Part shown: positions 1 to 8,288 of the stretch, one piece after another
Numbering within the stretch: the first letter of the stretch is position 1
How the letters are laid out: the number at the start of each line of letters is the position of its first letter
The notes under the pieces: generated by a model
Seen by the model: only the letters and a program-made list of their open reading frames with translations
The model's database searches: none
What the model was told of the DNA's origin: nothing
Position numbers and translations under genes: made by a program
DNA from: CAZHFW01 sp964531675
GTDB taxonomy: Bacteria; Planctomycetota; Phycisphaerae; Phycisphaerales; UBA1924
Assembly: GCA_964531675.1 (NCBI GenBank)
Contig: CAZHFW010000017.1
Location: forward strand, 1 to 64,000
Direction of reading: 5' to 3'
Length of the DNA stretch: 64,000 nucleotides

Positions 1-2
1 CG

Positions 3-662
3 CCGCCGCCGCCGAAGGCTCCGGACCCAATCCAGGTGGATCCGGTGCTCCAGTCCATGAAGCCCGACGCGCGCGTGAGCTTCCCGCAGAGCGCCGCGCC
101 GTACTCCGAGGACCTGGCGCGGGCGATCATCGCGGTGGCCAACGATTTCGCCAAGGGCGATGCGACGGCCCTTCGCACCAAGCTTGCGCCGTCCGATCAG
201 AACACGCTTGATGCGCTGGTCGCCTCGGGCGACTGGGACGATTCGGTCAAGCGGATCAAGGGCGTGCACGTCGTCGGCGTGTCGCACTCGGGCCCCGACT
301 CGGCGACCGCGACCTTCGGGCTCGCGTTCCAGGAAGAAGGCCAGGCCTATGTCGTCGGCTTCGCGGCCTCCAAGCAGGGCTCGGGCTGGATCATCGGCGG
401 GGCCGCGGCCCCGACCGAGACCAAGCCTCGCGCCTCGGACTTTGATGGCGTCAGCATCGGCGGGATGGTTTCACTCTCGCACGCGGACAGCGCGGGAGGC
501 GGGAACGCTTCCGAGCCCGATCGCCAGCCCTCGTCCAGCGGCTCCGAGAAGCCCGCGGCCGAGCCCGCGCCGTCGCAGCCTTCCGAAGATCAGCCTGAGA
601 AGCCCAAGCCCCGCCGGAAAATGACCCCCAGCGGCCCGGTGACGATTCCGGGCGGCGGATGA
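3..662 (+). CDS. Hypothetical protein, 5' end outside window
   Basis: The reading frame is open from base 3, so the gene very probably begins upstream of the window; a GTG at 36 and an ATG at 57 are in frame but neither is a convincing start. The visible part opens with a short Pro-rich stretch, then a compact alpha/beta-looking domain of about 120 residues rich in Ala and Gly, then a Ser/Pro/Glu-rich low-complexity tail that ends in Lys/Arg and a PGGG terminus. I do not recognise a family. The stop is 41 bases before fabG on the same strand, so the two could be co-transcribed, but nothing in the protein suggests a role in fatty acid synthesis. Confidence 0.55.
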   Translation, partial: PPPPKAPDPIQVDPVLQSMKPDARVSFPQSAAPYSEDLARAIIAVANDFAKGDATALRTKLAPSDQNTLDALVASGDWDDSVKRIKGVHVVGVSHSGPDSATATFGLAFQEEGQAYVVGFAASKQGSGWIIGGAAAPTETKPRASDFDGVSIGGMVSLSHADSAGGGNASEPDRQPSSSGSEKPAAEPAPSQPSEDQPEKPKPRRKMTPSGPVTIPGGG

Positions 663-703
663 GCAGCGTTTGAGATCAACCGCAGAGATCGAAGGGATCA
701 CTC

Positions 704-1462
704 GTGAGCACTGAGAAGCGTGTCGCCATCGTGACCGGCGCGAGCCGTGGTATCGGCAAGGCCATCGCCATCCGCCTGGCCTCCAATGCGGGGCCGGGCA
801 CGAACAGGCACGTCGTGCTCATGTCGCGTTCGGCGGCGCCGCTCAACGACCTGAAGGCCCAGATCGAGGCGAGCGGCGGCAGCGCCAGCGTGGTCGCGGT
901 CGACGTCGCGGACTCCGCAGCGTTCGCCAAGGCCATCGAGGACGTCGGCACGCAGCTCGGACGCATTGATGTCCTCGTGAACAACGCGGGCATCACCAAG
1001 GACGGCCTCATCCTCCGCATGTCCGACGCGGACTGGGCGGACGTGATCCAGACCAACCTCACCAGCGCGTTCGTCGCGACGCGGGCCGCGGCTCGCCTGA
1101 TGATGAAGGGACGCTTCGGCCGCATCGTCAACATCAGTTCGACCAGCGGCGTGGTGGGAAACTCGGGACAGGCCAACTACGCGGCGGCCAAGGCGGGTCT
1201 GCTCGGCCTGACCAAGACCGTCGCCCGCGAGCTCGGCTCCAAGGGAATCACCGCCAACGTGATCGCGCCCGGGTTCATCGAAACCGACATGACCCACAAC
1301 CTTCCGCCTCAGGTCAAGGAAGCGGTGACGGGCATGATCGCGGTGAAGCGCCTGGGCAACGTGGACGACATCGCGGCGGCGGTCGCGTACGTCAGCAGCG
1401 ACGAGGCGGGATTCCTGACCGGTCAGACCATCTGCGTCGACGGCGGCATGACGATGTGCTGA
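704..1462 (+). CDS. fabG: 3-oxoacyl-ACP reductase FabG-type short-chain dehydrogenase
   Basis: This is a 252-residue classical SDR that would reduce 3-oxoacyl-ACP with NADPH in fatty acid elongation. The Rossmann glycine motif TGASRGIG is at residues 11-18, NNAG at 93-96, and the catalytic Ser146, Tyr159 and Lys163 have the same Ser-to-Tyr spacing of 13 as FabG. The later PGFIETDM segment and the closing GQTICVDGG are also typical of FabG. The start is a GTG; GAAGGG lies about 7 bases upstream. It has no fab neighbours here, so another SDR substrate cannot be excluded, but length and motifs fit FabG closely. Confidence 0.85.
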   Translation: MSTEKRVAIVTGASRGIGKAIAIRLASNAGPGTNRHVVLMSRSAAPLNDLKAQIEASGGSASVVAVDVADSAAFAKAIEDVGTQLGRIDVLVNNAGITKDGLILRMSDADWADVIQTNLTSAFVATRAAARLMMKGRFGRIVNISSTSGVVGNSGQANYAAAKAGLLGLTKTVARELGSKGITANVIAPGFIETDMTHNLPPQVKEAVTGMIAVKRLGNVDDIAAAVAYVSSDEAGFLTGQTICVDGGMTMC

Positions 1463-1496
1463 TTCGGGACCGGCGTAGTTGGAGCGTTTCAGGAAA

Positions 1497-1552
1497 AGAC
1501 AAAGAACCGGCCGCTTGCGCGGCTCGGCTCTGATTGCGCGGTTTTGTTGAGC
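1497..1552. terminator. Possible terminator between convergent genes
   Basis: The 100-base gap between fabG and the convergent VIT/vWA gene holds a GC-rich imperfect hairpin (AACCGGCCGC with a GCGCGGTT arm) followed by TTTTGTT on the plus strand. The stem has mismatches, so this is a weak call. Confidence 0.35.
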
Positions 1553-1565
1553 GCGGCCGGACTTC

Positions 1566-3842
1566 TCAGTCGCGGCGCGGTGTCGAGTGGTCGCCGACGG
1601 TGGTTTCGTAGCGTACGCCCTCGGGGACGGGGGCCGGCACCTGGACCGTGGTGCCGAAGTCCCCCGCGGTGCGGTGCGACGTGTCGACCGCGATGAACGA
1701 CGTGAAGCGCGAGACGAGGTTGAAGCTCAGCGCGGTGCGGCGGATCTCCGACTCGATGCGAGCGTCCACGCCGCCCGGGCTGATCAGGTTCCGACGCGTC
1801 AGTTCGGCGATGCGATTGCGAGCCCAGATCTGCGGGATGGCGACGCGGGCCTGATTGGGCGTGGTTTCCGTCGTGCGGAGCGTGAACTCCTTGCGACCAC
1901 CGTCGACCCGGCCCGTCACGCGGATCGCGGGATCGAGGTTCCCCTCGTAGCGTCCCGTGATCACGACCGGGCGGCCGACGAACAGATCGGGAATGCGGCT
2001 CGGATAGACATCGGTGACGTTGGCGTCGCCCCAGTCGATCGCGACGTTGGTCAACGCCGGGCGCGTGGCCCGCTTCATGAAGGTGGACATGACGGGCTCG
2101 GGATCGTCCTTGAGACCGACATAGCCCACCGCGCCACGGCCCAGGCGCGACATTTCGTCCATGAGGTGCCGGTTGGGCGCCTCGCCCACGCCGAACCCGA
2201 AGACCCGGGTGTCACCCAGGCCCGCATCGAGCGTCCGGAGGACCTCGTCTTCATTGCCGATGTACCCGTCGGTCATGAACGCGACGACGCGCAGGCGGCT
2301 CTCATCGTGCGGGAAGTTCAACGCGGCGTTCATGCCGGTGAGCATGTATGTGCCGCCGTTGGCGTTCAGCGATCGGAGATACTTCTGCCCCTTGCGGATG
2401 TTGGCAGCGGTCGCCAGAAGGGGTGCGCGACCCAGCGTCGACGCGTTCTGTGCAAAGTCGATGATCTGGAACGTGTCGGTGGGCTGCAGATCACCCAGGG
2501 CCTGCTCGACCGCGTCCTTGGCCTGCTCGATCGGACGACCGGACATGCTGCCCGAGCAATCAAGCACGAAGACCATCTCGACGGGTTGGCGGGCCTGGGA
2601 CGAGAGGTTTTTGGGCGGAACGAGCATGAGCGTGAAGAATCCGCCGCGGGCGTCGCGGGTGGTCATGAGCGCGGTCTTGACGACATCTCCCGCGACCTGG
2701 TAGCGAAGCACGAAGTCCTTATTCGGAATGGTGCTGCCGCCGGCGAGCGTGACACGAGCGATGTTCGCCGAGGGGCGATCGACCTTGATCTGGTGAGAGG
2801 GGCTGACGACGTCCTCGATCCGGACGCCCGCATCGACGTCGACCGCCAGGGAGATGTCCGCGCTCGGACGTTCGCTCGGCCTGAGGTAGGTGACTTCGGT
2901 GGATTGGCCGCTGGAGCCCGGAGCATTGCGCGAAGCCGCTCCGATCCCGCTGGTCGTGCCCGGCGGGTTGAACCGGGGACCGACGACCATGGGAAAGACG
3001 AACTCGTAGGCGCCGTCGGAATAGGCGAGCGTGGAGTAGTACGTGATGTCCACGTCGATGGACTTGCCGGGCTCGATGTTGGCGACGCGCTGGGTGAAGA
3101 TATTGGGGCGTTCCTGGGACAGGAGCGACGCGGTGTACCCCTGAGCGCGGGCGGCGTTGTAGATCTGCTGGGCTTCTTCGCGTTCGCGGATGATCCCTCG
3201 GATCGAGCGATCGCCGACCTTCATCACGAAGTCGGAGACCGCGGAGTTCTCGGGAAGCGGGAAGACATAGACCGCCTCAATCTTGGAGCTGAAGGGGTTC
3301 GCGAAGGTCTGGGTCACGCGGACCGACGAGATGTACGCGCTGATGGACGCCGCGACATCGGTGTGCTTGAGCGGGATGGGCTGGGTCTGGGTCGAGCCGG
3401 GCTCGGTGTAGAGCATGCAACCGGATCCAGGCTCGTCGTCGCTGCGCGCGGGGACCGGCTCGCGTCGCCGCTCAATCACGAGCAGCTCATCGGAGAAGCG
3501 GACCGGTGCGTCCGCGAGCGCTTCTCGCCTCGGCCTCTCGGGCGCACGGGCCGCCCCGGGGTCCACCGCTGCCGCACGCGGGCTGTTTGGCATTGTCGAG
3601 AACTGGGTTCCAGCCGAAGCGTTGGTCGGCGGGGGATTCACAGAACTGGAGTACTGCTGGGGCGCTGCGTCGGCATCAGACATCCGACTCCGGCCTTCCG
3701 CGGGCTGTCCGACGGGTCCGGAGTTCATGCCGCGCTCGTTGTTCGAGCAGGACTGCAAGATCGCACCGGCGATCAGGCCGCCGGTCAAGGCGAGCGAAAG
3801 GCCGAAGATCCGGAACTTCCATGCGCGGGAGAGCTTCATCAC
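1566..3842 (-). CDS. VIT and von Willebrand factor A domain lipoprotein
   Basis: This 758-residue protein is probably an exported lipoprotein: the N-terminal hydrophobic segment (residues 12-28) ends in a lipobox-like AILQSC with Cys32. A Ser/Pro-rich linker runs to about residue 155. A VIT domain (about 158-285) and a vWA domain (about 420-600) follow; the vWA carries the MIDAS motif DCSGS at 428-432 and the later T and D segments. Family members are surface or secreted proteins that bind ligands through a divalent metal. Initiation could be at GTG 3842 or the adjacent ATG 3839; the GTG overlaps the stop of the preceding gene by 4 bases. It is the last gene of the ECF/dockerin cassette, which suggests a cell-surface role. 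The domains are clear; the substrate is unknown. Confidence 0.85.
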   Translation of the reverse strand: MMKLSRAWKFRIFGLSLALTGGLIAGAILQSCSNNERGMNSGPVGQPAEGRSRMSDADAAPQQYSSSVNPPPTNASAGTQFSTMPNSPRAAAVDPGAARAPERPRREALADAPVRFSDELLVIERRREPVPARSDDEPGSGCMLYTEPGSTQTQPIPLKHTDVAASISAYISSVRVTQTFANPFSSKIEAVYVFPLPENSAVSDFVMKVGDRSIRGIIREREEAQQIYNAARAQGYTASLLSQERPNIFTQRVANIEPGKSIDVDITYYSTLAYSDGAYEFVFPMVVGPRFNPPGTTSGIGAASRNAPGSSGQSTEVTYLRPSERPSADISLAVDVDAGVRIEDVVSPSHQIKVDRPSANIARVTLAGGSTIPNKDFVLRYQVAGDVVKTALMTTRDARGGFFTLMLVPPKNLSSQARQPVEMVFVLDCSGSMSGRPIEQAKDAVEQALGDLQPTDTFQIIDFAQNASTLGRAPLLATAANIRKGQKYLRSLNANGGTYMLTGMNAALNFPHDESRLRVVAFMTDGYIGNEDEVLRTLDAGLGDTRVFGFGVGEAPNRHLMDEMSRLGRGAVGYVGLKDDPEPVMSTFMKRATRPALTNVAIDWGDANVTDVYPSRIPDLFVGRPVVITGRYEGNLDPAIRVTGRVDGGRKEFTLRTTETTPNQARVAIPQIWARNRIAELTRRNLISPGGVDARIESEIRRTALSFNLVSRFTSFIAVDTSHRTAGDFGTTVQVPAPVPEGVRYETTVGDHSTPRRD

Positions 3843-4393
3843 AGGGCGCCTTTCTGAGGATCGCGTGCGGGGCTTGAAGGGCTGGGCATGGCTTCGGGCA
3901 CGAGCGCCCAGGAGACCGTCGCGTCGATCTTGGACCCCGCAGGGCCGCCCGCGGTTTGGAGATTTGCGACGGGATTGGGGTGACCTCCCGGGGGGAGCAT
4001 CACGTGAATGCGGGCCACGCGGACCGTTCCCGCAGGCAGATTGGCCCGGTCATCGGTCGAGTACGCGCCGATCACGACGCGGTTGTGCTGCATCGCCTCG
4101 GGGTCGTAGAACGGGGCGTTCTTGAACGCGGGCGTGTCCCCACCTTCCACACCCACGATCTGCATGTCAGCCTCGGCAGCCTTGAACTCGAGCTGGTACG
4201 CCGCCAGGGACGCGGAACCCGAGTCCACGAACAGGTCGTACGCGCAGAAGGTCGGACCGGCCTGCGACTCGTCAATGGAGTTGAGCATGGGCCACTCGGT
4301 CGTGGAGTGCTCGGCATGGTCCGCAATCGCCGGCTGCCAACCCACGCGCAGCACGCACGCCAGCAGCAACGCGACCAGAAGGGCCCACCTCAC
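3839..4393 (-). CDS. Secreted cohesin-like domain protein
   Basis: The 184-residue product starts with a signal-peptide-like hydrophobic stretch (residues 3-17). The rest has alternating beta-strand patterning that resembles a cohesin-type fold: a YQLEF strand, a VVGVEGG-like turn, a YDP segment, an N-x-VVIGAYS strand, then LPAGTVRVARIHVML. Cohesins bind dockerins, and the preceding gene encodes a dockerin. The GTG start overlaps that gene's stop, and its own stop overlaps the next gene's start, each by 4 bases. The cohesin assignment is a reading of pattern and context, not a strong motif; a generic secreted beta-sandwich protein is the alternative. Confidence 0.55.
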   Translation of the reverse strand: MRWALLVALLLACVLRVGWQPAIADHAEHSTTEWPMLNSIDESQAGPTFCAYDLFVDSGSASLAAYQLEFKAAEADMQIVGVEGGDTPAFKNAPFYDPEAMQHNRVVIGAYSTDDRANLPAGTVRVARIHVMLPPGGHPNPVANLQTAGGPAGSKIDATVSWALVPEAMPSPSSPARDPQKGAL

Positions 4394-4911
4394 AGGCGGC
4401 CTCCCTTCAGGTCCACCGCCACCCGCGCGATCGTGTCCGCATCCGACCGATCCACACGCTGATCACGGTTGAAGTCCCAGGAGGCGTCGGCATCACCCTG
4501 CGCCACGTGCTTGGCGAGCAGCAAGGCGTCGAGCATGTCCACGATGCCGTCGTGGTTCAGATCGCCCGCGAGCCCTGCGTTCGCCGGCGCAGGCGAACGA
4601 CCCGCCAGATTGATCTGGACTGTCACGAACGCGCCCACCAGCAGGCTCGCCGCCAGTGCAGCCGAGGCCCAGCGGACGCGGCGCTGACGACGCACGCGCG
4701 AGAAATGAGCCTGGGCGGCAACTGCTGCATCAAAGCGGTCCAGCCCCGCGGGCGCCCCCGCAAGCCTGGTCAGCTCCGCCTGGAGCGAGGAGGGCAGTTC
4801 CGGATCACCGGGTTGGATCGGAGACGGGATCGTCACATCCATGGATCGCGCCGAGTGGCCCGATCGTTCACGCCGATTGCGATTTTCTTTCCGCCCGGCC
4901 CCTGTGCTCAA
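4390..4911 (-). CDS. One-TM protein with C-terminal dockerin repeats (putative anti-sigma partner)
   Basis: The product is 173 residues from TTG 4911, which overlaps the sigma gene's TGA, or 150 from ATG 4842. A basic N-terminal cytoplasmic part is followed by one membrane helix (about residues 81-100), a short Pro/Ala linker and a C-terminal dockerin type I-like module with two calcium loops, GDLNHDGIVD and DFNRDQRVD, plus a pairing helix. The position directly after an ECF sigma gene is the usual place for an anti-sigma factor, but no zinc-binding ASD motif (HxxxCxxC) is present, so that role is inference. An outward-facing dockerin would be an unusual sensor domain. Translational coupling on both sides argues for a shared function with its neighbours. 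Confidence 0.7.
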   Translation of the reverse strand: MSTGAGRKENRNRRERSGHSARSMDVTIPSPIQPGDPELPSSLQAELTRLAGAPAGLDRFDAAVAAQAHFSRVRRQRRVRWASAALAASLLVGAFVTVQINLAGRSPAPANAGLAGDLNHDGIVDMLDALLLAKHVAQGDADASWDFNRDQRVDRSDADTIARVAVDLKGGRL

Positions 4912-5477
4912 GGCTCCGCGAAAAACGCGCCCAGTCCCGGGATGCTTCGGAGCTTCTCCAACGCGTTGTGGAGCCTGGACTTGACGGTCCCCTCAGGCAG
5001 TCCCAGAGCCAGCGCGATCTCGGGGATCGTCATCTGATCGACCGCCCGCATGAGGAGGACCTCACGGTGTCCTTCGGCGAGCCCATCCAGCGCCTGCTGG
5101 AGCGGGGTGTCCGCTTCAAGTGGGACGGCACCGCTCGCGGGACGGGCCAGATTCGGGGGCAGCGGCCCGATCGCCAGCCGGCGCGAACGGCGTTGCTCGG
5201 TGACCGCCAGATTGCGCACCAGCGGATACAGAAAGGTGCTGAACTTGGACGTGAGCCTGAACCCCGGGAACCGGCCCAGGAGCTGGAGGAAGGCCTCCTG
5301 AACCACATCGGACGCGAGGGTGTCATCGCGGGTGAATCGGCGCGCGACGCGCCAGGCCCAGTCGCGATGGCGTCGGTAGAGCGCTTCGAAGGCGTGCTGA
5401 TCGCCGCGATTGATGGCGCCGATCAGTTCCAGATCGGAGCGTTGGTCGGGAGCATCGCTCGGACCCGCGGGCGACAT
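4908..5477 (-). CDS. ECF-type sigma-70 factor
   Basis: This is a 189-residue ECF sigma factor. Region 2 covers roughly residues 20-95 with the conserved DVVQEAFLQLL helix, and region 4 covers 125-185 with EGTVKSRLHNALEKLR as the DNA-recognition helix. It would direct RNA polymerase to a small regulon that may include its own operon. The ATG at 5477 has no clear Shine-Dalgarno. It is the first gene of a four-gene minus-strand cassette in which each following start overlaps the previous stop by 4 bases. The nearest plus-strand gene ends far away, so the 112 bases to the next upstream gene probably hold its promoter. Confidence 0.9.
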   Translation of the reverse strand: MSPAGPSDAPDQRSDLELIGAINRGDQHAFEALYRRHRDWAWRVARRFTRDDTLASDVVQEAFLQLLGRFPGFRLTSKFSTFLYPLVRNLAVTEQRRSRRLAIGPLPPNLARPASGAVPLEADTPLQQALDGLAEGHREVLLMRAVDQMTIPEIALALGLPEGTVKSRLHNALEKLRSIPGLGAFFAEP

Positions 5478-5530
5478 GGGAGCGAGGATAAGGCCCGGGG
5501 GCGCACGGGGCGAATCGACGCTTCGCAGGC

Positions 5531-5565
5531 CAAAAGCAACAAACCCGGGCCTTGGCGACCCGGGT
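5531..5565 (-). terminator. Intrinsic terminator of the choice-of-anchor gene
   Basis: ACCCGGG (5543-5549) pairs with CCCGGGT (5559-5565). On the minus strand the hairpin is followed by TTTGTTGCTTTT. It lies 25 bases past the stop of the 5590-6255 gene. Confidence 0.75.
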
Positions 5566-5589
5566 CTGTGGTGCGGTAACAGGAGAGAC

Positions 5590-6255
5590 TTAGCGGCGGC
5601 GGCGGAGGCCGATGAGGCCGGCGGCGCTGACGAGCGCGACCGAACCCGGCGTGGGCACCGCGTTGTAGGTGTAGATCACCTTGATCTCAGCGCTGGCGGT
5701 GGTGAAGACCGCGCGGAAGACGTTGCTCGAGCCCTGGAAGAAGGAGCTCATGGTGGCGCTGACGGGGAAGTCGAGCGTCCCGCCGCCGATGAACGTCGAG
5801 ATTCCGAGGTTGTCGGTGATCTCGGCCGAGCCCGGCGCCATGTCCTTGGAGATGCCCGCCGTGAGGCCCGACGTGCCGCCCGCGTCGAGGTTGCCGTCGA
5901 ACGCCGTCAGGTTGTCGGTGCGCTCATTCAGCACCGTGGCCTGGGCCAGAACGGTGTTGTCCGGGCGACGAACGGTGAGGTCACCGGTCAGCCGGAAGTA
6001 GTGCGACGAGCCCGTCGACTGGAAGCTCTCGATCTGGTACTGGCTCTCGATGTGGCCGCTGACCTGCAGCTCGACCTTCGTGAGCGTGCCCAGCGTCGCA
6101 TCGAACTGGTTGATCGTGAGATTGCGGATCCAGTTGGTCGTCAGCGGCCCGATGTTGACCGTCTGAACCACAACTTCACCAGCAGCGCTTCCCGCGAAAG
6201 TGGCCAGCGTGAGCGCAGAAATACCCGTGAGGGCAAAAAGACTTCTCCCCTGCAT
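5590..6255 (-). CDS. Choice-of-anchor E-like secreted protein with PEP-CTERM-type tail
   Basis: The 221-residue product has an N-terminal signal peptide (hydrophobic residues 7-25, AGSAAGE cleavage region). A beta-rich body begins with repeated strands about a conserved LTINQFDATLGTL segment, which resembles the choice-of-anchor E family. The C-terminus is VPTPGSVALV, a short hydrophobic helix and RRRR. That tripartite tail is a PEP-CTERM sorting signal variant, with PxPG in place of PEP; exosortase would cut it and anchor the protein at the surface or in the matrix. No exosortase gene lies in the window. It is a single-gene unit with its own terminator. The function beyond export is unknown. 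Confidence 0.75.
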   Translation of the reverse strand: MQGRSLFALTGISALTLATFAGSAAGEVVVQTVNIGPLTTNWIRNLTINQFDATLGTLTKVELQVSGHIESQYQIESFQSTGSSHYFRLTGDLTVRRPDNTVLAQATVLNERTDNLTAFDGNLDAGGTSGLTAGISKDMAPGSAEITDNLGISTFIGGGTLDFPVSATMSSFFQGSSNVFRAVFTTASAEIKVIYTYNAVPTPGSVALVSAAGLIGLRRRR

Positions 6256-6342
6256 GTGCAGACTCCTCGCGCGATACCGGGCGCATGTGCGCCGTGCCGA
6301 TCGCTACCGAGAAGGTGCCACCAAATTTCGAGCGTGCCAGCA

Positions 6343-6376
6343 AACTTCAAAAAATGGTCCCCGCATCACGGGGATC
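6343..6376 (-). terminator. Intrinsic terminator after the GNAT pair
   Basis: TCCCCG/CGGGGA (6358-6374) forms a short hairpin; read on the minus strand it is followed by CCATTTTTTG. A second GC hairpin (6385-6407) lies between it and the GNAT stop. Confidence 0.7.
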
Positions 6377-6420
6377 TCTTCAAGTCGGGGGCCGTTCGGA
6401 GGCCCCGAGCCCCGGAGAAC

Positions 6421-7605
6421 TCAGAAGAAATCCGTCATGGACGGGGCCCGGCCGACGAAGATCCCGCTGGCTGCCGCCAGACCCTCAGGAGAGCCCTCGC
6501 AGAGCCCCACCAGGGCCAATGCCTCGGCGCTCTGGAAGCCTGAATAGAGGGCTGCCATGCCCCGTGGACCGATCTGGAGCGAGGCGTTGCCCCCCGGTTC
6601 CAGTGTCGCCTGCCCCGCACGCACCCGCAGGGTCCAGAATCCATTGCCCGCGGGGACCAGCGGATCTTCATATCGGAAGGACAGCGAGCCATCGATCCCC
6701 GCGGGATACCCGCGCCCCGTCAGGGCCGCCTTCAGATCGACGACACGCAGGTACCAGTTCTCGACGAGCGCCGCGGTGAAACGGCGCTGGCTCGGGAAGA
6801 GCAAGGCGGGATGGTCCGAGCCTCCGAAGAACTCGAGGTGATCGGCCATGGACGCGAAGTCGGCCAGGAACCCGATCAGGCGGCGGGCCGCTGCGGGGGT
6901 GCGGAACGCCAGGTCCGACAGCGTGATGTCGTGCCGGCCGGTGTCGTGGCGCTGTTGATGGAGGAAGGCATACGCGTCGATGGTGTCGCCTTCGCCCTTG
7001 ACGCCGAATCCCTGGGTTTCGTTGCCGCGGTTCTTCTTGATGCGGGTCCAGATGTAGTGCCCGCGATCGACCATGCCATTGATCCCGCGGGCGAAGTCGC
7101 GATAGCACGCGTGCACGCGTGGATCGGTGGTGTCGGCGATGGGCACGATCGCGCCGGCGCGCTCACGCACATCCAGGGCGCTCATGGGCACGCGGATCCG
7201 GAACCGGCTCCCGGCTTGCTCGAATCCCACGCTGCGATACAGCGTCTGCGTGGAGGCATAGAGGCCCATCAGCGCCGTGCGCTCGCCGGCCGCTTCGGCG
7301 ATCGCACGCTGCATGAGCGTCCGCGCCAGGCCTTGTCCGCGCGATTCGGGCGCCACCGCGACACCGGCGATCCCCAGCATCGGGACCGAACGGCCTCCGA
7401 AGTACTGACCCATCGGAATCCGCAGCAAGCAGGCGCCCGGTGCAGCACCGGGCGCGCCGAGCACCCGCAGATTGGGATGACCCCCGAGCGCCATCCAGTC
7501 CTTGCAGCCATCCACGGGGCCCGCGAAGGCCAGGGACAGCAGGCGGGCCAGCGTGTCGGTCTCGGTGTTGGGATCAAACGCGCGATAGGTCAGGGTCTGA
7601 GACAT
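6421..7605 (-). CDS. Eis-like GNAT family N-acetyltransferase
   Basis: This is a protein of about 394 residues with the layout of Eis/MppP-type acetyltransferases: an N-terminal GNAT domain with the acetyl-CoA motif GVAVAPESRGQGLARTLM, a second GNAT-like half and a C-terminal sterol-carrier-like domain. It would transfer acetyl from acetyl-CoA to an unidentified amine. I choose ATG 7605, which has AGGAG 5 bases upstream, over a GTG at 7647 that would overlap the previous gene. It follows a second GNAT gene after 35 bases, so the two probably form an operon closed by the terminator at 6343. Eis of mycobacteria acetylates aminoglycosides, but substrate cannot be inferred here. Confidence 0.8.
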   Translation of the reverse strand: MSQTLTYRAFDPNTETDTLARLLSLAFAGPVDGCKDWMALGGHPNLRVLGAPGAAPGACLLRIPMGQYFGGRSVPMLGIAGVAVAPESRGQGLARTLMQRAIAEAAGERTALMGLYASTQTLYRSVGFEQAGSRFRIRVPMSALDVRERAGAIVPIADTTDPRVHACYRDFARGINGMVDRGHYIWTRIKKNRGNETQGFGVKGEGDTIDAYAFLHQQRHDTGRHDITLSDLAFRTPAAARRLIGFLADFASMADHLEFFGGSDHPALLFPSQRRFTAALVENWYLRVVDLKAALTGRGYPAGIDGSLSFRYEDPLVPAGNGFWTLRVRAGQATLEPGGNASLQIGPRGMAALYSGFQSAEALALVGLCEGSPEGLAAASGIFVGRAPSMTDFF

Positions 7606-7640
7606 GGGGCTCCTGGGATGGGCATGAGGCTCGGGCGCGG

Positions 7641-8111
7641 TCAGCACTTGGTCTGCGCGGCGCAGCCGTAGACGTTGGGGTTGTGGATCTCCATATACGC
7701 CTTCCCGCCATCGCTGCGGGGTGCGAAGCCGAACTGGGTGTAGAGGCTGTGGGCGTCGCGGGTCATGAGCGCGAAGCGGCGCAGGCCCTGGAGATCCGGA
7801 TGCGCGAGGATTTCGGCCATGAGGCGCTTGCTCAGGCCATGCCCGCGGTGCGACTCGAGGATGAAGACGTCGCAGAGATAGGCGTAGGTTGCAAAGTCGG
7901 AGACGACGCGGGCGAACCCGACCTGACGCGGACTGCCCGAGTCTGCGCGCTCAAAGACGCCGAAGCACAGCGAGTGCTGCATCGCGCGTTCGAGAGTCTG
8001 GCGGGGAAGGCCTGGCGACCAGTAGCAGGTGGAGAGGAACCCGTGGATGACCGCCAGATCCATGGCGGCGCGGTCGGTGGAGATGAAGAAGCGATCGGCG
8101 GTCGTGGCCAT
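7641..8111 (-). CDS. Small GNAT family N-acetyltransferase
   Basis: The 156-residue product from ATG 8111 is a compact GNAT. It shows the family's strand-4/P-loop region CDVFILESHRGHGLSKRLM, an ALMTRDAH segment and LYTQFGF, which is the typical GNAT C-terminal aromatic motif. It resembles the subgroup that starts with a FFISTDR strand. An upstream in-frame extension is open to 8258, but a TAAGCT hexamer sits 5 bases before ATG 8111, in line with leaderless starts elsewhere in this window. It is the first gene of a pair with the Eis-like gene. The substrate is unknown. Confidence 0.8.
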   Translation of the reverse strand: MATTADRFFISTDRAAMDLAVIHGFLSTCYWSPGLPRQTLERAMQHSLCFGVFERADSGSPRQVGFARVVSDFATYAYLCDVFILESHRGHGLSKRLMAEILAHPDLQGLRRFALMTRDAHSLYTQFGFAPRSDGGKAYMEIHNPNVYGCAAQTKC

Positions 8112-8116
8112 GCACG

Positions 8117-8122
8117 AGCTTA
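8117..8122 (-). promoter_or_regulatory. Candidate -10 element (TAAGCT), leaderless start
   Basis: TAAGCT ends 5 bases before the GNAT ATG at 8111. It is one of a recurring TANNNT set in the window. No -35 was identified. Confidence 0.5.
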
Positions 8123-8288
8123 TGGGGCCGGACTCGGGTTCGGCCTGTGCGGGCCGATCGGCGGACGCGGGTCCGAGTTGTCGGCTTGCATCTCGGAAAA
8201 GCCCGCGCTGGTGGTCGACAAGGCCCCGGCATGACCTCTTGTGGGACCGCTGGCACACGCCGGCCCACGTTCACGCAGGAGATTGGAC

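Noticed and set aside
1587..3857. A 756-codon plus-strand open frame opposite the VIT/vWA gene
   Set aside because: It has no signal, no domain and a composition dominated by Arg/Asp/Gly, as expected for the antisense frame of a GC-rich gene. The minus-strand reading has a lipobox, VIT and vWA motifs.
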